Source: Portulaca oleracea (taxonomy: Eukaryota > Streptophyta > Magnoliopsida > Caryophyllales > Portulacaceae). Taken from it: a stretch of 64,000 nucleotides of DNA. The notes below the pieces were generated by a model. The model saw nothing but the letters and a program-made list of their open reading frames with translations, made no database searches and was not told the DNA's origin. Of this stretch, positions 11,801-24,403 are shown piece by piece; position 1 is the stretch's first letter, and every line of letters starts with the position of its first letter. Made by a program: the position numbers and the translations under genes. The stretch is taken from the NCBI GenBank assembly GCA_029582165.1, contig CM055891.1, positions 30,172,832 through 30,236,831 on the forward strand, in the 5' to 3' direction.

Positions 11801-13902
11801 CGTTTTACTGACAGGTACATTGGGGTATGTCATGAGTGAGGTGGAAGATGGAAAGCCGTTTAGCCAGGTCGTCAAAACTGCTAAAAGCCTTGGTTACACT
11901 GAACCAGGTATGTCTTGTGGCTGCTTTGCTGCCAAATGTGCTGCTCCGCTTATCGACTTTGATCTTGATGGAACATGTTTCAATTTCACAAATTTGGTGC
12001 AGTACAGAATTAACTCCTGAATGTATTAGTTATGAAGAAACCTTAATTCATGATGTGTAAATCCTAATAAATTCTCTATTATACTTGGTCTTTGACTAAA
12101 CTATGAGAAGGATTTGCATGCATGAATTAGTGGATGGATGTGACCAGTCTTAGTTGTTCCGGTGCTCGTCATCAAAGATTGAGATGCTACTGTTGTCTGT
12201 TGAACTAAAAAAGAATGTTTATCAAGAGTGTTGAACCATAGGATCGATGGTGAAATGAATCTTTCTCTGTTCACATGTTATCATAGTTATACTAATTGTA
12301 TACTCGTTGCACTCTTGTCAATGGCAAAGGCATTTTAAGTCGCATGCTATAATGAAAGAGATTGAAAGGTGAACTAGACAGGAACCTCTGCATCTAGTTA
12401 GACGATTGTGCATCAGAATATCGCAAAGCAACAACTTGATTTGCCACCCTTTAGAATTCTCCATATTTATCAGTAGCATTTGTGATTTATTCAATTCTCA
12501 TGACTACAGATCCTCGTGATGATCTAGGCGGTATGGATGTTGCTAGAAAGGTTTGTCCCCATACTCTTTAGTGTTTTTTTACATCTATATCTTAGGTGGC
12601 CGATAAAATCTATGTACTTGGCTCAAGTTGGTAAAATATTAAACTATGCAGGGTCTCTGGCTTTCATAAACCGTGCAATGGTTAAATTGCATCTGCTTTA
12701 CATGGATCATTTGGTTGTCATTCGATTGTTGCAATGTTTTTCAATTTGATTAGAGATTTCCGGGTTTTCAGTTTTTAATATCATCTGCTTTTGATGCACT
12801 GGAACAGGCTTTGATCATTGCCCGGCTTCTTGGACAGCGAATTGAGTTAACCAGCATCAAGGTCCATGCCAAATAAGAGTTGTGACGATGTTAGATTTAG
12901 GCGGTTCTTTCTGGAAAGCGCGATAGAGCCCTTAACTGTACTTACAACGGTGTGCAGGTGGAAAGCTTATATCCCAATGAAATGGAACCCAAAGCAATGA
13001 CTGTTGAAGAATTTCTTGCCAATGGGCTTCCACAGCTTGATAGCCAGCTTGCCGAGAGAGTTAAAAAAGCTGCTTCCAATGGGAATGTGTTGCGTTACGT
13101 GTGCGTGATTCAGGGTTCCAGGTATTATTTCACACCCAAGTTAACAGTTTGTATTGTCCTAGTAAAGACCGTACCACCAAATGCTAATAGGAATATCACT
13201 CTAGGTTTTCTAAAAGTCAAAATTGAAACCAATACTCCGAAATCCCACCAAGGCAGGGTATGGTGGGGTCTGGATGTAGCAGTCTTACCCGTAAGTTTTG
13301 CAATTTGGAGAAACCGGTTCCAGTTGACCCAAGATTTAGAAACCGTTTGCTACCTACTACTCCATGGAAAAGACGCAGACATTTTACTTTTTTAGTACTT
13401 TTGTAATGTGTACTGAATTGTTTGGTAGAATCATTAGTTTTCTACATTCGAAAAGCATTGTATGCCCTATTATTCATCAACTGTTCCCTCATAGGTGTGA
13501 AGTTGGAGTTCAGGAACTTCCTAAAAATTCCGCCTTGGGAAGACTAAGAGGAAGCGATAATGTGGTAAGCATCATTACATATCCTTTTTATTCTGAGAAG
13601 TCTATTTCAAGATTTTCTGTTTGAGAGAACTCTTCTATTTGTTTTAGCTCACGTAATCTAATGAGTAACCCTTGTGCGAGACTGTCTTACCATAAGTTTA
13701 TCAATGCGTACATTTTTGTAGTGACTTTTTATTAACATAATTTATGCTTGGGAGTGCTCATATTGTGTGATTGCAGCTGGAGGTCTACAGCCGGTGTTAC
13801 TCGGAGCAACCATTAGTGATTCAAGGGGCAGGAGCTGGTAACGATACCACAGCAGCCGGCGTACTTGCTGATATACTCGATATTCAGGATCTCTTTAGCT
13901 GA
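8815..13902 (+). CDS. Stand-alone homoserine dehydrogenase-family protein (12 exons, 377 aa)
   Basis: Exons: 8815-8910, 9065-9215, 9350-9430, 9969-10084, 10426-10479, 11633-11720, 11815-11907, 12510-12550, 12808-12861, 12958-13121, 13495-13564, 13777-13902. Every junction keeps phase and gives 377 codons plus TGA. Seen: an N-terminal dinucleotide-binding loop GCGGVG (residues 10-15), [23 protein letters not shown], the [19 protein letters not shown] segment and [14 protein letters not shown], the last two characteristic of the homoserine dehydrogenase catalytic domain (aspartate semialdehyde to homoserine, NAD(P)H-dependent). Unlike the main plant enzyme it has no aspartate kinase domain or obvious transit peptide, and it matches the monofunctional plant family (At5g21060-like, from memory). 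Whether it is catalytically active is unknown. Introns carry microsatellites and a MITE. Confidence 0.9.
8951..8986 (+). repeat. (AATCAC)n microsatellite in intron 1
   Basis: About five to six copies of the hexamer AATCAC in the first intron of the homoserine dehydrogenase-like gene. Confidence 0.8.
10810..11155. repeat. MITE-like inverted-terminal element in intron 5
   Basis: The left end AGTGTTTGGTAAATAACC and the right end GTTTGCCAAACATGACC are imperfect inverted repeats (both give GTTTGGCAAA-like ends). The interior shows paired segments CCTATTCAATTGGTTG and CAGCCAACTATAAACAACC. No clear TSD; superfamily not assigned. Confidence 0.4.
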
Positions 13903-14304
13903 TCTGATCACACTCTCTCCACAAACCCTAATCCTGGTAAACACAACCCTAACAAGAATGTCTGCACAATGATACGCCCTAAAGCTTTCGGGATTGCATT
14001 TTTAACAGGGCAAAAATGTGCTCATTCGTATGCGATTTTGTTTCCAAGATGTGGTTTTCCGAGGGATTGTAAATCGGTCAGCTTTCTACAAATAAGGATG
14101 TGTACATCAGAATCTTCCCGGGTGTTTGTTTATGTAGGATTCACGTTGGGTCCGTCGGTCTTAATTCTAGTTGTGGAGGAGCAGGCGGTGAACAATTTTG
14201 AAATTTTGAGTCAATTGGAATCAGTTCCTTTGAGTTTTTCAATCCAAGACTAAAACTCAAAGAGACTCTGTCTTACTGCAAGACTTTTGGGGGATATTGA
14301 TTTG
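13903..14304 (+). other. 3'UTR and downstream flank of the homoserine dehydrogenase-like gene
   Basis: No coding sequence. Contains the probable 3'UTR; no clear AATAAA hexamer close to the stop. Confidence 0.4.
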
Positions 14305-14625
14305 GATTTTGGGTTATAAAGGTCTCAAAATTGTAGTTTGGTTTAGTGCATTTAAACCTACCAAACTTGGTGGTCCATGTTTCATTTGCTAGGTCATGGG
14401 TATGTTTTTTTTTTTAGAGGGGTAAGTTAAGATTGTGTTGGGTAACAGTTTAAGAGTTACTAAAGAATTGGTAAAAATTTGAGTTGGGTTGGACATGTGT
14501 ATAATAAGCTTCCTAAAGATCATGACCTTAAATCTTTGAACACAAGTAGAGCATTGACTAGTTATCAAACAGAGATAGATTCACATTGTAGAGTTATTGT
14601 TATTGTTGTTATTATTATGGAAAAT
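14305..14625 (+). repeat. Dispersed repeat, partner of 25990-26185
   Basis: Shared blocks with 25990-26185 in the same order: GGTTATAAAGGT, a CCA-TGTTTCAT block, and AAGTAGAGCATTGACTA followed by GAT-CACATTGT. Type unknown; no inverted termini seen. Confidence 0.45.
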
Positions 14626-14935
14626 AAATTTATAGGGCTATACGGACTTGAACCGTAGTCCTTTTTGGTAAAATAGATCACATCGATCATTTTTAAAATG
14701 TTTTGAACTGTTCCAAAGACTCAACATGCATATTTTCTTTTTTGGCGTATCATTTAGTCCACCATATTATTCTTGATAGAAAAAAGATGGTTCCATATAC
14801 TCTAATTCATTATTTACTTAAACTTTGATTCAGAAGCACTATCAAAGTGTTTCTGAACAAGAGTTACAATCAGGTGTTGTCAAGAAGGTTAAAAAATGTA
14901 AGATAAAAAGATATTAGTATGATAATAAATACTTA

Positions 14936-15150
14936 CTACCTCCGTCCCTAAATGATTATCAATTTGACTAAGCTTTGACCGTTAATTACTCATAAATTAT
15001 AATGAGTTACAATATAAAATTAACCTAATTGTAATTTTTAGTACAATATCTTTCTAACGATGATAATTTCATATTGTAACTCATTATAATTTGTGAGTAA
15101 TCAACGGTCAAAACTAAATCAAATTGACACTGATCTAGGGACGGAGGTAG
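14936..15150. mobile_element. Stowaway MITE, TSD TA
   Basis: Termini CTACCTCCGTCCCTA and the complement of TAGGGACGGAGGTAG form an inverted repeat flanked by TA. The whole element is foldback-like: ATTACTCATAAATTATAATGAG at the left is mirrored near 15085-15110. A close relative lies at 34522-34736. Confidence 0.85.
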
Positions 15151-15503
15151 TACCATTTACCAAGCGTTTTCACATGTGTTTGTTGGGTTTGGGAGTCTGA
15201 AATTATTGGGCTGGATGACAATAAACGGCCCAATTCAGAAATGTAGAGCATTAGCTTCACCAAAAATGAGCCATGTGTTGAAATTTGGTGAAACAACCGT
15301 GCTGCACGTGTCCCTCCAGGTGTGTCCCCTTCTTCTTTTTTATTTTCTTGTTTTTCAGAAAACCAAACGTCTATTCTCTTTCTCCCTCTTTCTGTTCTGT
15401 GTGCTTGCTTTTCTCAATTTTCTGATTCTTTGGTGCATGTATGTATGTATGTATTTCACTCTCTACTCTCTACTACGACGTCGTTTTCATTCTCTTTCTT
15501 TCC

Positions 15504-15510
15504 TATAAAT
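15504..15510 (+). promoter_or_regulatory. Candidate TATA box of the NAC gene
   Basis: TATAAAT precedes a pyrimidine-rich leader. A donor-like AAG/GTTTGC at 15593 and an acceptor TGTGTAG at 16816 would define a 5'UTR intron of about 1.2 kb before the ATG at 16847. Inferred from consensus only. Confidence 0.4.
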
Positions 15511-16014
15511 CTCCATCTTCCTCGTTCTGAGCTCTCACTTTGGTTATTTTCACTTGTTCTAATAATTAAGGAGGCCCTGTCGAATCTGCAAAGGTTTGCT
15601 GTGTATTTATTATTTATTATTTCTTTATTTGCAAATATTTATTTTTACCTATTTGATCGGGTCCAAAATTGAAATTGTGGTCCTCTGGTATGTTGTTGTT
15701 TCTCTTGGAACTGTTGAAAATTAAACTATATTCTTGGAAATACTATGCTCACTCAATTTACGAACATGTGTACATAATTGTATGAGCAACATACAATTTT
15801 TTAATATAATTTGAGTTATGTAATTAAGTTACGGTCATATATTTATAATTTTATGAGTTTGCAATTTTCATTTTATTAACATGTATGTACTTGTTCATTT
15901 TATAAGTATGTTTGTAAAATTATAAATGCGAGTTCATAGAGTTACGTGAGCCCGTGAGGTTGTAATCTTACACTGTTTGTTCGATTTTTTTTACAGTCAA
16001 GTTCTTGCAACTGT

Positions 16015-16412
16015 TAGGGGTGTCCATGGTTAACCTAAACCGCAAACCGGAACCGTAAATCGGTAAAACCAAACCGGCTAACCGGTTGTCATTTTATATT
16101 TTTATGGTTTCGGTTAACCAAACCGGTATATGCGGTTTCGGTTAACTAAACCGGTATATGCGGTTTAGATTTCGGTTTTAAATTTTGGGAAATCGGTTAA
16201 CCGGTTATATATAATTTTAAAAAAACCAAAAAAAACCTAAACCCTAACCCAAAAAAAAACTGGAAATTGGAGCAAACCGTGGTTAACCGCCGGTTTAGGT
16301 TTGGTTTAGGTTTCCGATTTTCAAAAGCGGGCGGTTACGGTTTAGGTTTAATAACTTAAAACCGCAAAAGCGGTTAACTGTAATAGCGGTTAACCACTTT
16401 TGGACACCCCTA
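16015..16412. mobile_element. hAT-type MITE
   Basis: Ends TAGGGGTGTCCA and TGGACACCCCTA are perfect inverted repeats typical of hAT elements. The flanks GCAACTGT (16007-16014) and GCAATTGT (16413-16420) are an 8-bp target duplication with one mismatch. The interior consists of CGGTTAACC-rich palindromic motifs. It lies in the probable 5'UTR intron of the NAC gene. Confidence 0.8.
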
Positions 16413-16846
16413 GCAATTGTTGTTGTAAGTTCTTAAATCATTTTTTTCATTTTTAGTTGTCTGTGCTGCGTTGTTTGATTGCAGGTTTTGTATAACTGTT
16501 TTGCTGTTGTTTTCGCTGTTTTTGTTACCTTGTTACAGACTTTTCAACCTTTTTGAGGCTTTTAATAACAAAAAAATGTTGTTTATGGTGGTTGTTTATG
16601 ATTAGTAACTAGTATTCCAATTGGCAAAGGTGGGAGTTCAAAGGCAACGTGTAACCTGCAAAGATTCATTTCTGGTGATACCGATACTCTTCTTTGCCGC
16701 CAAGTTTCCTTATCGAAGCAAGCCACAAACAAAACATAACCTTTTCAGTAAATTATCATCAAAGCCTGAATTATATATACATATATACATATATATGTAT
16801 GTGTTTTGGTGTGTAGGTGAAATTAAAGAAAAGGGTGCATTGGAAA

Positions 16847-19800
16847 ATGAACGGGATATCGAAGGAGGCAGAGCTATCAATAGCGGCGTCGTCGATGTTT
16901 CCGGGGTTTCGGTTCAGCCCAACAGACGAAGAGCTCATACTGTACTACCTCAAGAAGAAGCTCGACGGTTACGACAAATGTGTCGAAGTCATCCCCGAAG
17001 TTGACATCTGCAAGTACGAGCCCTGGGATCTCCCTGGTACGTACTCGCGTCCCTCGATGTCTGTCATTTTAACTATTTTATAATCTTTTACTCACTCTTT
17101 CCCATATTATCTGTCACTTTAACTAACTTTCTTTTTCTCATAATATCTGTCACTTCACAATTCCAATAACACATTAATTACTAATTTATCAAATTATACA
17201 TCTTTTTCTTCAACTTTTCTCTTTTGTTCACCATTTTTCTTTATTATTCACCATTTTTCTTTTTTAATCACCATTTTATTCAACTTTTTCTCATTTCCGA
17301 GAATGCAAAATTGCAAATTAATGCAAATTGGAAGTTCTATTGGTTTTGTGAATCATGTCTTAAGTGACAAATAAAATGGGAAGGAGGGAGTAGTACGTAT
17401 CTGCAACCCTACAATTCCAATGCTATATTAATGATCGTTTTTTCCAAATTTAAATATTATCTTACCATTATAATTAAATAATCAAATCAAAGTAGAAATA
17501 TTTTCGTCACATACTGTGCCAAGGTAAAAAGAAAAGGAACCATCTCAATTAAAAGTGTAGGTATATGATTTAAGGTCATGCCAATATGCTACTCTGTCAT
17601 CCCTTAATCTTTCAATGTCTGTCAATTTAACTTTCTTTTTTCCCATAAATATCTACTCCCTCCTTCCCATATTATTTGTCACTTTAACTTTCTTTTTTTT
17701 CATAATATATGTCACTTTATAATTCCAATAACACATTAATTACAAATTTATCACATTAATCTTATTTTTACATCTTTTTCTTCCCTTTTTCTTTTTCATT
17801 CATCTTTTTCTTTTTTTATTTACCATTTTATTTACCATTTTCACATTTTCAATGAGCTAAATTAATGTAGAAGGGTAGTTTTTTTGGTTTTTGAAATTAT
17901 GTCTAATATGCACCATAAATTTCTTAATATATACAATGAATTGTTACGTAAAATTACTGCCATTAGATTCAAAGTGAAAAATATTATCGTAAAAATATAA
18001 TATAGTAACTGTTAATAAAATATTGTATATAAAATTTTCAATCAAAGAGAGACATTGATGAGTAAATTAAGTGACAATTAATATGAAACTGAGGCCGAGG
18101 ACTATTAAAGATTGGAGGGAGTCCCGAGTATTACATATATATCACGGTACACCCCATCACAGTATTTATCAATCATATTGAATCGTCTCTAATTTATATT
18201 TTTAATAATAGCTTTTGTTATTTGTCACACCTATTATTGTCTTTGGAAATTATGCAGTTAAAAATCTTTAGAAATTTTGACCATAAATTTTCAATATATA
18301 TAATGATTTGTCATGTAAAATTACTATCATTAGATTTGTAACGAAAAACACTTCCTAAAAATATAATATTATAATTCTTAATAAAATATTATCTTAGAAA
18401 TTATGAATCAAAGAGTAACAATAGAGACCAGTTTACCAACATTAATATCATGGTAAGTACATTAAAGTCGGTGTATTAGTATCCAATAATAAAAGTGTAC
18501 GTGTATTATAATTTAATACCGGACCTTTTGGGTATATTACGATCTAAAAATCCTTAATGATTACATCAAATTTAACTCTTAGTTTATTATTCTCAACTAA
18601 ATTATATAAATAAAGTTAGTATATTTTTATAAATATACCAAATAACCACAATGTTATGATGTTTTTTCAAAATATAAAAAAGACAACTGTTAAAAAATGG
18701 AGGGAGTCCTCAGTACTACGTACATACACTTCTTTCTCTTTGTTTCCTACATATAGTCATATATACAACCCCCCTTTCATCTCTCTTTTTCTTTATTTTA
18801 AAAAAGACAGTGATACATGTATCTACCAAATATCTTGAATTGTCTATAATTTATATTTTTAAGGTTTTAATAGTAGTTATTGTTACTAACTACACATATT
18901 TGTTAATTGTACACCCATAGGATTATAAATGATATGCAAATCATGTAAACCATATTAGAGTAGACTCCGTTCTTTTTTCTCTATCGTCCACATTTTTGTA
19001 CAAAAAAATTCTAACCATTACTATCTTATTTGTATAATGATTCATCACATAAACTAGAATTTATTAGCTTTGTAATAACAAATACTTATAAAAAGTATAA
19101 TATTGTATTTTTTATAAAAAAATTATTTGAAAACTTATTGACTATAAGTAGACCTCAAAAATGTGAGTGACAGATAAAAAAAAACGGAGGAACTATATGT
19201 TTTACACATAATTCTATATTTATGAGTTATGCAAGTAAAATGTTCTTCCAAAACCTCTTCTACTTCTTTTCCATGAAGTAATACGTAGCGAACATTTTTT
19301 AAATTTTGGATTGATTGGAGCTGATCTCATTAAATTGTAAAATTTAGGAGTAAAAATGTTGTATTCGAGCTTTAGTTACCTCGCTCTATGGGAGGATTCC
19401 AGAGTATTGGTTTTGGTTCCCGAGTAACAAAAACTGTAACCTACATAACATAAGTTTTCAATGATTTAAATACGAGCATGACTTCAACTTTTAAAATAGT
19501 TTAGGTGTAATTCAAGATGATTAATAGCCGTTTTCTAAGTAACGCGCTTATCATTTTCAATTTTAAGAACTCGACTCATTTTTCTGCTCGATATTAATCT
19601 ACTCGAAAATTAATTTCCACGTGCTCACTTGTGTCTGCAGTTTGTTTTGCGTTTGTCATTCTACGGGTCAAAATTTTCGACTGAACAAACCAAATAAATG
19701 AGTTGAAGGCCGCACTGCCCGGCTTTCGATCTTTGCCTGTTTCTGGAAAAAAAACTAATCATTTTGCATTATTGGAATTCTTCAGTTAGCCTGTAATTTT

Positions 19801-22800
19801 TTGAATTATTTTATAGCCTATGTTATAATTCCAAAGCCATGAACTCAGCTGCACTGATTTTCTTGCTCTTTGTTTTGGGAGGCGGGTGTTGAAGAAAAGG
19901 GAAAATTTAAGTTGGCGGCGGGAAGAAAAACAAAAATAAAAAACAAAAGGAGACAGAAAAAATGAGTCCGGTGTGCGAGTGTGTGTCGTACACCCTCTGT
20001 TTCAAAAACAAGTGTCGGTTGCTGATAAACTTCCTTTTTTATCAATTATTTCTCGCATGATATTTAACAAAGTTATAATATATACTTCAATCTCTAATCG
20101 TATTTTTCATTGCAAGTATACTGATAATCGTTTATGTGACGGATCATTGTATTTACCGAACATTGTATTTATTAAGATGTGATCAGCCGTCAAAAGGTTT
20201 AAACTTTGATTGGGCCACAACACCTATTCTGAAAGGGATCGAGTAACATATTGGTATGGGCGGATTTGCTTCATGTCTATGTGTGTCCAATTGTCCATGG
20301 TCCATGGACACCCCAAGCGTAGAAAAAAGTTTAAATAGCCTATCGTATATTGCGAGGATATTGTATATTTATGTAAAGTGAACACCCTAAAAAAGGTCTA
20401 AAATAGTAGGGTAAAACAAAAAATTTAATACAACAACCCAACTAAGCATAACAAAAAAAAAAAAAAGACTTATACATCAGGAGGATTATCTATTTCAAAT
20501 ATATGTAATGGTAACTATTATTAAATGGACTCCCTTAATTTCAATGTCTGGATCGGCTCCTGTGAAGGTCATTTACCTAAGCTACTTTTAATTGAGACAT
20601 CTCCTTCTTTTTCTTCTTCTTCTTTTTTAATCTTGATGGAATCGAAATGATTCATTGATTCCTAAATATTGACAATTACATCAAAATAAAATTCTCTATA
20701 ACTAATTCAAATTAGTACTCCCTTTATGTGAAGGCCTTAGAAAAGGGGTACTTTTGGGATGTATGAAAGAAAAGAAAGAATATGTTGCATGCATAAAAGT
20801 TTAGGCAAAGCTAAGGTTTGATTCCTAGCCTAGGAGCAAGGCATGGCTTCTATGAAAAAATTGGTATGTGTCTAAAAGGATAGAAAGAATATCTTGGAAT
20901 GTATGTGTATCCATGTGTCTTCATTAGATGCATCTAAAAACAAAGAAAAAAGAATCATTATTTTTTATTGCTTTGAAAATTGCAAAATATCGTTACGTAA
21001 CTAGTAACTACTACTCCTGTCCCAAATTGGCTGATGTATAGGGAAGAGGGGATGATCCCGAGGCAACAATAAATATTAGGGGAAGAAAAGTTATTTCGTG
21101 ACATATTAGAAACTTAATATTATGTGTAATTGGCTGTAAAATTTACATGATGAATGTAAAATGACAGATAATTGTGAATGTAGACGGACCCTAGTGATAA
21201 CAAACTAATTGTTAATCTAAATATCTAATTGTTGTAGTGACGAGCGTGTATTGTTGTTGTCGTTGTTCCAATAGCCAAGGCGGTCATCAATTCGGATCAG
21301 GAGTGGTTCTTCTTTTCGCCGCGAGGCAAGAAATATCCAAACGGGTCACAAAGTAGGAGGGCTACCGAGATTGGATACTGGAAAGCTACTGGAAAGGAAC
21401 GTGCTGTCAAGTCCGGTTCTAACATGATCGGGACGAAACGGACTTTAGTTTTCCACATCGGCCGTGCACCAAAAGGCGAGCGAACTGAGTGGATAATGCA
21501 TGAATATTGCATGGTTGGAAAGGGTCAGGTATTATTCCTTTCATCAAACCAATGGCCTAAAGATTGTTACAAGGATTTTTGAATCATTCTTCGGTTTCAT
21601 CCAATTGAGGCCCTGAAAAGTACCCATTACCCCACTTTATCCACTTTTACTCGATTCTACTTGCTTCTATCTGATCGTGCCCAAACTTAGCTGCTAAAAG
21701 CTTGCATGATGGCTAAAGTGTGTATTTTGTTGTTTTTCCTCCCTCGCAAATTGGTAAAAGAAAGTTGGAAGGGTGTATGTGTTGCGTAATTTCTATGTTT
21801 GCTAATTTCACTACCTAGCTTTCGAGTCAAAAGTATCGCCTCGGTTTATTTTTGTACTATTTCCAATCATCTCCATCACCTTGTAACCTACACACTTCCC
21901 CCTCAATTCCTAGATTTCAAATTTTGGAAAATAATTAATGAAAATAACCCGCTAAGCACGTTTTTAGGTTACTTTGATGATGGTAGTGTCGACGACAAAA
22001 GGAAGTTAAGTGGGTATTTTTTTGACTCCCCGGCGAAACCGACAAAATAAATGTTAGGTGACACATAGGTTCTTGAACTCTCCAACAAGACTATTACCTG
22101 TGGTGCCTTTTGGTTGTGTTGGCATGCCTAAGCAGCGAGTAGCTTCGGTAAAAAAAAAAAAAAAAAGCGATATTAGCATTTCATGTGTCAGTATTTCATG
22201 TGTTACATTCATGTAGGATGCTCTGGTGGTTTGTCGTCTCAGGCGAAAATGTGATTATCACGGAATCGACGGCGGTGTAAACGGGGAGGTTTTGTTCTCG
22301 AAGCCCTTATCGGGGATCGATAGTAGTGCGACCTCGTCAGGGTTGGGGTCGGGGTTGGGGTTTGGTTTAGACGTAGTCGGTACATCGGGAGGGGAGAAGC
22401 TGCTTCCGAAATCTTCCCAGAAGAAGTGCAGCAGTAGCCATGACTCTCATTCTGTGGAGTGCTCGGCCTCTGAATCGGATCGCAAGTTCAGAGACGAGAT
22501 CATGCTGCAGACCGAGTCGTCCAGCCATGTAAGAATTAACACCCGCCCCCGCTCTGCTTCTGTTTTCGTCTATCTTTTGTAAATTTATGTAATATCGTGT
22601 GAAAAGTCGTAATTGTGATGTGGTTGGAAGATATATACAAACACTTTTGGCAACTTTGGGTAGGGTAGTAAGGTTAGGTAAGTTTAGGTTGAGTTGAAAA
22701 AGTTGGCGAGTTAACAAAGGAAAACAGAACATCTAGCTAAGGCATAAAAGACGGAACAAGAATAACATTTCGATCATAGACCATGTAGGGATATTTTGGG

Positions 22801-24403
22801 TCGGAATAAAAATATTTCCCTCGAGTGGTTAGATGGAAATTTAGTACCTTGTATTCTCGGCTTATAAAATTTACTGGTGATATTCTTGAGATTTACCCCT
22901 CATCAAAAAGATGATGCCACATACAATGTAGATTTTGCTATAACAGACTAAACGATCTTGTGAAGGCATCATGTATCTTTTAAGCTTGTTGTAACAGTAA
23001 AAACTACGTACTGTGAGTGACTAGGGGTGGGCGACGAGGGTTTGGGTTAAAGTCGGTCCATTAGCTATGTAGCCATGGCCCATGTAGGGTCTGGTCATGA
23101 TCGGCCGATTGACATTGAGGGGCGAGTCAGACTTTTTAAGCAAAAATGGTCAACCCATGGGTTAGCGGTTCTGATCTGTAATATAAGATGACCTTAAATT
23201 AATATAAAAGTCTAGCTCGTGGCCCTTTAGCATTGTTAAACAGGTTGGCCCATTAATGACCTTTCCTTTGGCGATTTCTTTTGGATAGCCAAAATCCAGC
23301 TCAAGGGGGGAACTCCGGGTTGGGACGATTCAGATATTGGACAAATTAGTAAACTTAAAACTGGTGCCCTGTTTGATTACTAATTAGGATAATCACCTGA
23401 ACTAGAAACCGAATGCATGAATTTGTGATACAATTTTTTCCGACATTGATCTTCACTGAAACTGTGTATGATCATAACTTGATTGCCCGGATGCTCATTT
23501 AAAAGATTTCTTGAAAGTCTAGACTAGACTTCCTATATGAATCCGGTTGTTTGATTGTTAGAATCTGAATCATCTTCAAAATCGGGACAATCTGGACCCA
23601 GCTCAAAGCCCGATTCAGATTTAAATTGGACATAAATGGCTATTCGGATTTTAAATTCGAACAAAAATATGATAGTGTGATCATACTTGGTTTTTTTTTG
23701 GATCATGGACCAATCCTAGTTATAGGGTTGGACATATTTTGCTAGCCCTCCTCATAATTGTTGAAGAGACACATTTACCTCGGGAAAAGAGTCCGTGCTT
23801 TGTCGAATCATCGATCCATGTTTTTGATCCATCACTCTGTCTGATTCTTCTTCTAGACCAAAGGTCACTGAAGCATGTTCCTTGTGGATAACCTAAACCA
23901 TGCAGCATGCAAAGGAAGAAGACGACCTATTCGCCGACATACTCAACGACAACATCGTCCAGCTCGACGAATGCCTGCCATCCACCACCACCTCTCAAGA
24001 CATGATGGCCACGACCATCACCAACTCCACCACGGTTTCCGTCGTCCCGCGAATGCACCACCACGCCAACCGCCACCAGGCCCACCACCACCACCTGCAG
24101 CCGTCGCCAGGTCAGCACCAGCCGTCGCAGCTGCCATGTGGCTACCCGTCCCAGGGCACGGCCAACCGAAGGATACGGCTCTGGAAGTTGAGGCGGCGGT
24201 TAAACCACCCGTACAGGGACGATTTGCAGGAGGGCTTGGGCGAAAACACGGTGAAGCCGAAAAAGAAGAGCAAAGAGCGAGTCGGTCCAAGGAAGCATGC
24301 CAATAAGCTGTATTTAGTAGTGATTGTTATGGCTATTGTGTTTATGTTTACTACGTTTGGGATCTCTTGGTGTTCTTATCGTCCTCCGCTTCCTCTCGAG
24401 TGA
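16847..24403 (+). CDS. Membrane-anchored NAC transcription factor, NTL8/NAC40-60-89 type (4 exons, 417 aa)
   Basis: Exons: 16847-17036, 21275-21528, 22217-22528, 23906-24403; phases agree. The NAC domain runs from about residue 18 ([14 protein letters not shown]) to about 160 and includes [31 protein letters not shown] and WIMHEYC. Exon 3 encodes a Gly/Ser/Leu-rich linker. Exon 4 encodes an acidic patch ([11 protein letters not shown]), a His-rich segment, basic stretches ([17 protein letters not shown]) and one hydrophobic helix at residues 387-407, giving a tail-anchored protein with a 10-residue lumenal end. Members of this clade are held in ER or plasma membrane and released by proteolysis to regulate salt, flowering and germination responses. 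The acceptor of exon 4 (CATGCAG/CAT) was chosen because the stronger-looking one at 23856 leads to an immediate stop. Intron 1 is 4.2 kb and full of Stowaway relics. Confidence 0.88.
17090..18130. repeat. Stowaway-like MITE relics in NAC intron 1
   Basis: Repeated termini of the CTCCCTCCTTCCCATATTAT type (about 17090, 17655) and their complements (GGGAAGGAGGGAGTAGTA near 17377-17393, TGGAGGGAGTCC near 18112) with internal TGTCACTTTAAC motifs indicate at least two copies. Similar fragments continue to about 19200. Confidence 0.55.
22340..22360 (+). other. Coding-strand G-quadruplex motif in NAC exon 3
   Basis: Four G-runs (GGG, GGGG, GGGG, GGGG) separated by two-base TT/TC/TT loops lie in the sense strand and thus in the mRNA. 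They encode part of the Gly/Leu/Ser linker near residues 190-197. Confidence 0.7.

Noticed and set aside
13364..13624. ORF spanning exon 11 of the homoserine dehydrogenase-like gene
   Set aside because: It reads intron sequence into the exon; the spliced frame is the one supported by homology.
16817..16846. Extended N-terminus of the NAC protein beginning at 16817
   Set aside because: The extension starts at GTG within a likely splice acceptor context; the ATG at 16847 matches the family start.
23856..23905. Acceptor TTCTTCTAG at about 23856 for NAC exon 4
   Set aside because: Stronger polypyrimidine tract, but phase 0 from exon 3 meets a stop after four codons; CATGCAG at 23905 keeps the frame.
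24018..24306. ORFs overlapping NAC exon 4 in other frames, including a Pro/Arg-rich one
   Set aside because: Shadows of the His/Pro-rich exon; they lack the conserved tail anchor and family similarity.
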